From the NCBI GenBank assembly GCA_001796045.1, contig MGLN01000058.1, positions 477 through 11,733 on the forward strand: a stretch of DNA of 11,257 bases. Direction: 5' to 3'. Every line of letters starts with the position of its first letter. Position 1 is the first letter of the stretch. The notes under the pieces were generated by a model, which saw nothing but the letters and a program-made list of their open reading frames with translations, was not told the DNA's origin and searched no databases. The DNA is from Caulobacterales bacterium RIFOXYB1_FULL_67_16 (GTDB lineage Bacteria > Pseudomonadota > Alphaproteobacteria > Caulobacterales > Caulobacteraceae). Both the position numbers and the translations under genes were made by a program. Shown here piece by piece: positions 5,964 to 11,257 of this stretch.

Positions 5964-7564
5964 TGGAGGCGGAGAGTTTGACAGCGGAGAGCCAGCGTCT
6001 GGCGATGCTTCAATCCCTCGGGCTCGTCCCGGGCCAGCGTGATCCAAGCCTGCAGGTTCTTGCCGCGCTAGCCGCCAACATCTCCGAATCCGCCGTGGGG
6101 TTGGTCAGCTTTGTCGAACGCTCATGCATCTATGTCGTGGGCGGAGCGGGGTTCGACAGTGATTTCATAGATCCCGCCGATAGCTTTTGCAGCCACGCGG
6201 TGTTGAACCCAACAAGCGTGTCGTGGGTGTCCGATGCGTTGACGGACCCGCAGTTTCGCAACAGTCGTTACGTGACGGGGGAACCCTACATCCGTTTCTA
6301 CGCCGGGATTCCGTTGACGGTAAACGGCCAAACCGTGGGCACGCTCAGCGTGCTTGATCCCCAACCGAGAGCCCATGACCCACATCTGGTCTCCAGACTG
6401 AAACTCCTGGCGGAAGCGTGCGAAGCCGAACTCACCGAACGTCACCGCACCGCAGCGATGCGTCAGGCGTTGGCGGCTTCTGCAGACGCCCTGATTGATT
6501 GCGATGTCACCGGCCGGATTGTGGGTTGGTCGGCGGGCGCAGAACGCCTGTTTGGCTTCCCTGCAGAAGAGGCCCTCGGCGCTAATGTGACGATCATCGT
6601 GCCTCCGGAGCAGCAGGAAGCTCATCGACAGGGCATGCGGCGGTGGCAGGAGAGCGGGGCGGCGCGCTTGGGGCGTCGAATCGAACTGCCGGCCAAGCGG
6701 CGGGACGGCTCCGACCTCGATATCGAACTTTGGATGTCTGTGACCCACGAATGCGGAGGGCCTCGAATACACGCCAATATCAGAGACATCTCCGCTCGCA
6801 GGGCCCAGGCCCGAAATGTCGAGCGTGCGGAGGCGCGATCCAGGGAGCTTAAATCTCAGCTCAATCAGGTTTGGCGTTTGAACTCCCTCGGAGAGATGGC
6901 GGCGACCCTCTCGCACGAGCTGAACCAGCCGTTAGGGGCCGCCGCCACTTACATCCACGCAAGCCAAAGTGTCCTTCAGAGAGCCGATCCCATCAGCGCA
7001 AGCGCGAGCCAAACCCTCGATCTTGCGAAGGCGCAGCTCTTGCGCGCAGGATCGATCATACGTCGCATGCGGCAATTGCTTTCCCATGACAGTCGCGAGC
7101 TTCAGGTCGAGCGCGTCTCAGAAATGGTGGGCGATCTGAATGGGATCCTCTCCTTGATCCAGAGCGACGCCGGCGTCGCTCTGGAGATCATCATCGATGA
7201 AACCAATGATCACGTCCGCGCTGAACGCATCCAGTTCCAGCAGGCGGTGATCAACTTGGTGCGGAACGCCGCCGAAGCCTTAACGGGACGTACCGACGGC
7301 ATAGTCCGGGTGGTGGGGAGAGCGATCTCCGACACCATCTTTGAACTCAGCGTCTCGGACAACGGTCCCGGCGTGGCGCCTGACCAGATCGAGACGATCT
7401 TCAGACCGCTCATGACAACGAAGACGTCTGGGATGGGGCTCGGCCTATCCGTTACGCGCACCATTGTCGAACGCCACGGGGGATTCCTTGACGTGACGCG
7501 CAGCGACCTAGGTGGAGCGGCGTTCACCTTCTGCCTGTCGAGAGCGTGCGAGCCAGACGCGTGA
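5963..7564 (+). CDS. GAF-PAS sensor histidine kinase, FixL-like
   Basis: The predicted protein has 533 residues, no signal peptide and no membrane segment, so it is a cytosolic sensor. Domains in order: GAF (about 22-158, with DSFCSHAV and YIRFYAGIPLTVNGQTVGTLSVLD), PAS (about 165-280), a short coiled linker, the phosphoacceptor domain with H318 in SLGEMAATLSHELNQPLG, and the ATPase domain (N box around N431/N435, DNGPG 466-470, F480 in the F box, GMGLGLS 490-496). The H-box type is that of FixL/DctB-like kinases. In the PAS domain, H221 and the nearby Arg residues (R227, R238/R239) align by eye with the heme-ligand region of FixL, but His there also occurs in PAS domains without heme. No response regulator lies nearby, so the partner is unknown. 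The start at 5963 has no clear ribosome-binding site and may depend on coupling; ATG 6005 is the alternative. Third codon positions hold more A/T than in the neighbours. Confidence 0.9.
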   Translation: MEAESLTAESQRLAMLQSLGLVPGQRDPSLQVLAALAANISESAVGLVSFVERSCIYVVGGAGFDSDFIDPADSFCSHAVLNPTSVSWVSDALTDPQFRNSRYVTGEPYIRFYAGIPLTVNGQTVGTLSVLDPQPRAHDPHLVSRLKLLAEACEAELTERHRTAAMRQALAASADALIDCDVTGRIVGWSAGAERLFGFPAEEALGANVTIIVPPEQQEAHRQGMRRWQESGAARLGRRIELPAKRRDGSDLDIELWMSVTHECGGPRIHANIRDISARRAQARNVERAEARSRELKSQLNQVWRLNSLGEMAATLSHELNQPLGAAATYIHASQSVLQRADPISASASQTLDLAKAQLLRAGSIIRRMRQLLSHDSRELQVERVSEMVGDLNGILSLIQSDAGVALEIIIDETNDHVRAERIQFQQAVINLVRNAAEALTGRTDGIVRVVGRAISDTIFELSVSDNGPGVAPDQIETIFRPLMTTKTSGMGLGLSVTRTIVERHGGFLDVTRSDLGGAAFTFCLSRACEPDA

Positions 7565-7641
7565 GAAGTCATTCCCTTTTGTAAATGGCGATGACGCCGG
7601 GATGAGGGAGGCGTCCTGCACGCCCGCCCCCGAGGGGAGGC

Positions 7642-7656
7642 TTGGCCAGAGGCCAA
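7642..7656. other. Small inverted repeat between kinase and peptidase genes
   Basis: TTGGCC-AGA-GGCCAA is a perfect 6-bp dyad in the 176-nt gap 7565-7740. No T-run follows on either strand, so it is not a typical intrinsic terminator; an operator or chance are both possible. Nothing else in the gap could be assigned, and I could not place the peptidase promoter with confidence. Confidence 0.3.
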
Positions 7657-7740
7657 ACGTCGCCTTGCCCTCTCCACCGCCCTCGCCTACTCCAGACACC
7701 GGCCGCTCCATCGGGGGTTGCGGCGTTTCGGAGTGAGTTC

Positions 7741-10620
7741 ATGCGGTCTGCACGTCGTCTGCTGCTGGTTGCGGCCTCGGGGTTGGCTCTGTCGGTTGGG
7801 GCGTTCAATGCGCCGGCCCTGGCCTTGGCGCCCGCCGTTCAGGCTGAGACCCAGGTTCCCCCGTCCGATCCCTGGGCCCAGGCGGCCAGTGATATTCCGG
7901 CCGATCCGGCCGTGCGGTACGGCCTGCTGCCCAACGGCATGCGCTACGCCCTGATGCACAACGCCACCCCGCCGGGCCAGGCCTCGTTCCGGCTGCGGAT
8001 CGACGCGGGCTCGCTGATGGAGCGGGACGACCAGCAGGGGCTGGCCCACTTCATGGAGCATATGGCCTTCAACGGGACCAAGGACATCCCCGAGAACGAG
8101 ATGCTGCGGATTCTGGAGCGGCTGGGCCTGGCCTTCGGGGCCGACACCAACGCCTTCACCAGCTTCGACCAGACCGCCTATATGCTGGAGCTGCCCAACA
8201 CCCAGGACGAGACGGTCGACGCCTCGCTCAGGGTCATGCGGCAGATGATGGGCGAGGCCCTGATGGCGTCGGAGTCCATCGACGCCGAGCGCGGCGTGAT
8301 CGAGGGCGAGGAACGCAGCCGCAACAGCCCGCAGATGCGGGTGCTGAAGACCCAGCTGGCCCTCCTGGCGCCGGGCCAGCGTCTGTCGCAACGCCTGCCG
8401 ATCGGCGACCTGGAGGTGATCCGCACCGCCCCGCGCGAGCGGTTCGTGGACTTCTATGAGGCCTATTACCGGCCGTCGCGGGCGACCTTCATCGCCGTGG
8501 GCGACTTCGACGTCGACGCCATGGAGGCCAAGATCCGCGGCGCCTTCGCCGACTGGACGCCCAAGGCCGCCGACGGGCCCGAGCCCGACCTGGGCCAGGT
8601 GCAGCCGCGCCAGCCCCAGACCAGCATCATCGTGGAGCCCGGCGTGCAGTCCTCGATCCAGATCAACTGGATCAAGGCGCCGGACCTGGACCCCGACACG
8701 GCGGCCGAACGGGCCGAGGACACCCGCCGCGCCCTGGGTCTGGCCGTGCTGAACCGCCGGCTGGGCGAGATGGCGCGGGCCGACAATCCGCCCTTCCTGA
8801 GCGCGGGCGGCGGCTATCAGGGCCTGTTCGACAGCCTGGACGCCGGGGTCCTGTCGGTCGCCTTCACGCCCGGCGAATGGAAGCGCGCCCTGGAGACGGT
8901 GGAGCAGGAGGGCCGCCGCCTGACCCAGTACGGGGTGACCCAGGCGGAGTTGCAGCGCGAGATCGTCGACTATCGCGCCAGCCTGCAGAACGCCGTGGCC
9001 TCGACTGCGACCCGCTCCACCTCCGCCCTGGCCGGCGGCCTGCTGAGCGCCGTCAACGCGGACGCCGTCTTCACCACGCCGCAGGACAATCTGGACCGGT
9101 TCGACGCCGTGGTCGCGACCCTGACGCCCGAACAGGTGAACGCCGCCGTCAGGCCGGTGTTCGAAGGCCAGGGGCCGCTGGTCCTGTTCACCAGCCCCGT
9201 GCCGGTCGAGGGCGGCGAGGCGGCGGTGACGGCGGCGCTGGAGGCCTCGCGCCAGGTTCCGGTGGCGGCGCCGGCGGAACAGGCCGAGCTGAAATGGCCC
9301 TATGAAGACTTCGGCCCGGCGGCGACGCCGGAGTCGCGGGTGGAGGTCGAGGACCTGGGCGCGACCCTGGTCCGCTTCCCCAACGGGACGATGCTGAACA
9401 TCAAGAAGACCGACTTCCGCGACGACCAGATCCTGATCGGCGCCCGGACAGGCATCGGCAGCCTGACCATGCCGGCCGACCGGTTCTCGCCCCTGTTCGC
9501 CACCAACGCCGTGCTGAACTCGGGCGGGCTGGGCAAGCTGACGGTGGACGAGATGAACCGGGTGCTGGCCGGCCATGTGTTCAGCACCAGCATCAGCCAG
9601 GGACTTGATTCCTACGGCCTGGGCGGATCGACCCGGCCCAGCGACCTGGACCTGACCCTGCAGATCCTGGCCGCCTATCTGACCGATCCGGGCCTGAGGG
9701 CGGCGCCCCTGCAGAGGGCCAAGGCCAGCTATCCGCAGTCGCTGGAACAGCGGGCCTCGACGCCGGGCGGGGCCTTCGGCCTGCAGGCGGGCGTGCTGCT
9801 GGCCGGCGGCGACCAGCGGGCGGCCACCCCGACCAACGAACAGTTCCAGTCGATCGAGATCGAGCCCCTGCGCGAACAGATCAAGGCCGCCCTGGCCCAG
9901 GGTCCGGTCGAGATCACCGTCGTCGGCGACGTGGACGTTGACGCGGTGATCGCCTACGTCGGCGCGACCTTCGGCGCCCTGCCCTCGCGCGGGCCCACGC
10001 CGACCCCGCCGCCCGGATCGACCGAGCGCCGCTTCCCCGCCCCCACCCCGACCCCGGTCCGCCTGACCCACACCGGACAGGCCGAACAGGCCATGGGCGT
10101 GGTGGCCTGGCCCACCACCGACCAGATCGGCGACCGCACCACGGCCCGCCAGCTGGGCGTGCTGGAGGCCGTGCTGCAGTTGCGGCTGAACGAGGAGATT
10201 CGCGAGAAACAGGGCATCGCCTATTCGCCGAGCGCCAGCTCGACCAGTTCGGACACCTTCCCCGGCTACGGCTATATGGCGGTGGGGGCCGAGGTGCCGC
10301 CGACCTCGCTGACCAAGCTGTTCGAGGCGGTGGACCAGATCGCCGCCGACCTGCGCGACACGCCGGTGGACGAGGACGAGCTGAACCGCGCCCGCCGGCC
10401 GTTGGTGGAGCGGCTGCGGCGCAGCATGGCCGACAACGGCTACTGGCTGACCCAGCTGTCGGAAGCCCAGTCCGATCCGGCCTCGCTGGACCAGACGCGC
10501 AAGAACGTCGCGGTGCTGGAGGGGGTGACCGCCGCCGACCTGCAACGGCTGGCGCAACAGTATCTGACGCCCGCGACCGCTTGGCGCGCCGAGGTCGTTT
10601 CGGACAAGCTGGCCCAGTAA
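7741..10620 (+). CDS. Secreted M16-family zinc metallopeptidase (pitrilysin/insulinase type)
   Basis: The predicted protein has 959 residues, the length of a two-lobed M16 peptidase with four domains in one chain. Residues 1-35 are a Sec signal peptide (MRSARRLLLVAASGLALSVG core, likely cut after AVQA), so it works in the periplasm or at the outer membrane. The inverted zinc motif HFMEH is at 103-107, and the downstream third ligand is probably E183 (ERGVIEGEE), with E190 also conserved. The second half lacks HxxEH but has the Arg...Tyr element of M16 C-lobes (R815 in RLNEEIREKQGIAYS, Y828). A Pro/Thr-rich stretch (about residues 745-772) lies within the C-lobe. M16 enzymes enclose and degrade peptides of limited size; the substrate is unknown. 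Start 7741 is chosen for the signal peptide and for GGAG about 8 nt upstream; an in-frame ATG at 7642 would bury the signal. GC-rich third positions match the resident genome. Confidence 0.93.
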   Translation: MRSARRLLLVAASGLALSVGAFNAPALALAPAVQAETQVPPSDPWAQAASDIPADPAVRYGLLPNGMRYALMHNATPPGQASFRLRIDAGSLMERDDQQGLAHFMEHMAFNGTKDIPENEMLRILERLGLAFGADTNAFTSFDQTAYMLELPNTQDETVDASLRVMRQMMGEALMASESIDAERGVIEGEERSRNSPQMRVLKTQLALLAPGQRLSQRLPIGDLEVIRTAPRERFVDFYEAYYRPSRATFIAVGDFDVDAMEAKIRGAFADWTPKAADGPEPDLGQVQPRQPQTSIIVEPGVQSSIQINWIKAPDLDPDTAAERAEDTRRALGLAVLNRRLGEMARADNPPFLSAGGGYQGLFDSLDAGVLSVAFTPGEWKRALETVEQEGRRLTQYGVTQAELQREIVDYRASLQNAVASTATRSTSALAGGLLSAVNADAVFTTPQDNLDRFDAVVATLTPEQVNAAVRPVFEGQGPLVLFTSPVPVEGGEAAVTAALEASRQVPVAAPAEQAELKWPYEDFGPAATPESRVEVEDLGATLVRFPNGTMLNIKKTDFRDDQILIGARTGIGSLTMPADRFSPLFATNAVLNSGGLGKLTVDEMNRVLAGHVFSTSISQGLDSYGLGGSTRPSDLDLTLQILAAYLTDPGLRAAPLQRAKASYPQSLEQRASTPGGAFGLQAGVLLAGGDQRAATPTNEQFQSIEIEPLREQIKAALAQGPVEITVVGDVDVDAVIAYVGATFGALPSRGPTPTPPPGSTERRFPAPTPTPVRLTHTGQAEQAMGVVAWPTTDQIGDRTTARQLGVLEAVLQLRLNEEIREKQGIAYSPSASSTSSDTFPGYGYMAVGAEVPPTSLTKLFEAVDQIAADLRDTPVDEDELNRARRPLVERLRRSMADNGYWLTQLSEAQSDPASLDQTRKNVAVLEGVTAADLQRLAQQYLTPATAWRAEVVSDKLAQ

Positions 10621-10626
10621 GAAAAA

Positions 10627-10654
10627 TGGCCCCGGTTCGTGCGAACCGGGGCCA
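10627..10654. terminator. Strong hairpin terminator between converging genes
   Basis: TGGCCCCGGTTCG (10627-10639) and CGAACCGGGGCCA (10642-10654) form a perfect 13-bp inverted repeat starting 6 nt after the peptidase stop. The A-run at 10622-10626 reads as a U-run directly after the hairpin on the minus strand, so the best intrinsic termination is of the leftward gene. On the plus strand only GTCTTC follows, giving weaker termination. A shared bidirectional terminator is the simplest reading. Confidence 0.8.
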
Positions 10655-10743
10655 GTCTTCAGGATCGTCGACGGAGAAGCCGACGGTCTTATAGTCGCAT
10701 CGCCGGCCTGAGCCGGGTCTGAACGGGGCGTGTCAGCTCCGGT

Positions 10744-11257
10744 TCAGAAGACCCGGCCGCCGACGCCGCCGTCCAGAGTGATGGCGCCGGTCACGACCGT
10801 CGCGCTCTGAACCTCCTCGCGGTATTCGGTGTATTCTTCCTCGCGGTACATGGTCAGGATTTTCACCCCGGCGCCGTAGCGGCGCAGCAGGGAACGCTCG
10901 TTGCAGTCGCGCTCGGGCTTTTCGGGGCGGCATTCCAGCCTGCCCTCGCCGCCGAACCACAGGGCCTCGTGCTTCCTGCAGGTCAGGGTCGTGCCGCGGT
11001 CGAATTTGATCTCGCCCTCATAGTCGGCGATCGTCGCCTGGAGCCAGGTTCCGGCGATACAGCGATAGATCTCGCCCTCGTAGCCTTCTGCGACCTCGCG
11101 GTCCGGCTTCACCTGGGAGGCGGGGTGCGGCACCTGGCGGTCGTCGATGCAGACGGCCTGGATCACCACCCGCTTCATCATGCGGCGATAGGCGGTGAAG
11201 GGGGCGCGGACGGTCTGGGTCAGGCCTTCGACAGCCAGGCCCTGGATGGTGGTCGGA
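10744..11257 (-). CDS. Conserved-looking hypothetical protein (5' end outside window)
   Basis: The frame stays open from the stop at 10744 to the right edge, so the ATGs at 11181 and 11178 are probably internal. The residues upstream (TIQGLAVEGLTQTVRAPFTAYRR) read as genuine protein. The visible 170 residues hold five Cys (in QAVCIDD, IYRCIAG, LTCRK, LECRPE, RDCNERS) with two similar EGYEGEIYR/ADYEGEIKF segments about 20 residues apart. The C-terminus has an acidic tyrosine-rich stretch (MYREEEYTEYREE) and then a hydrophobic, glycine-rich tail (TLDGGVGGRVF). No known family could be assigned. The spaced Cys would suit an exported, disulfide-bonded protein, but the N-terminus needed to test this is outside the window. 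It converges on the peptidase gene. Confidence 0.75.
   Translation of the reverse strand, partial: PTTIQGLAVEGLTQTVRAPFTAYRRMMKRVVIQAVCIDDRQVPHPASQVKPDREVAEGYEGEIYRCIAGTWLQATIADYEGEIKFDRGTTLTCRKHEALWFGGEGRLECRPEKPERDCNERSLLRRYGAGVKILTMYREEEYTEYREEVQSATVVTGAITLDGGVGGRVF

Noticed and set aside
7687..10557. A very long open frame (956 codons) on the minus strand opposite the M16 peptidase gene
   Set aside because: It is the mirror of strong GC bias in the peptidase codons. The translation is Gly/Arg/Gln-rich with no domain pattern, and the plus strand has a full M16 protein with signal peptide and zinc motif.
10658..10743. Possible small RNA or riboswitch in the gap after the terminator
   Set aside because: Only short dyads (such as CCGGC-CTGA-GCCGG) are present, with no recognisable conserved RNA motif.

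Overview
The window looks like chromosomal DNA of a stalked or holdfast-forming alphaproteobacterium of the Caulobacterales, most likely Brevundimonas or a close relative. The case rests on the very GC-rich coding sequence and on the left-edge pair hfaB-hfaD, which anchors the holdfast adhesin to the cell envelope in Caulobacter-type bacteria. The genus is an inference, because no rRNA or other marker is present.

Layout from left to right: (1) the 3' part of hfaB and the complete hfaD overlap by 74 nt and end an operon that enters from the left. (2) 22 nt after hfaD comes the first copy of a ~550-bp repeat. It holds a structured non-coding part (~2040-2363) and the 5' third of a gene for a small PhyH-type Fe(II)/2-oxoglutarate dioxygenase, which is intact here (2364-3047). 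(3) A LysR regulator on the minus strand faces a two-gene operon (NTF2/SnoaL-like protein, then a short-chain dehydrogenase). The divergent promoter between them carries a 15-bp direct repeat. (4) 44 nt after the dehydrogenase lies a second, diverged copy of the repeat (~5371-5920). Its dioxygenase gene is cut short before the metal-binding motif, and its stop codon overlaps (TGATG) the start of a GAF-PAS sensor histidine kinase of FixL-like architecture. (5) A large secreted M16 zinc peptidase follows. A strong hairpin terminator then separates it from a converging minus-strand gene of unknown function that runs off the right edge.

The LysR, NTF2-like and SDR genes form a plausible regulator-plus-operon module of unknown substrate. 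The dioxygenase and the kinase, the two genes lying directly after repeat copies, use visibly more A/T at third codon positions than hfaD, the SDR or the peptidase. This fits insertion of repeat-linked accessory DNA at the 3' ends of two resident operons. The points most worth following up are the duplicated repeat cassette with its conserved hairpin, the gene remnant coupled to the orphan kinase, and a regular ~47-residue periodicity in HfaD. I found no tRNA, rRNA, CRISPR array, transposase or known defence gene.
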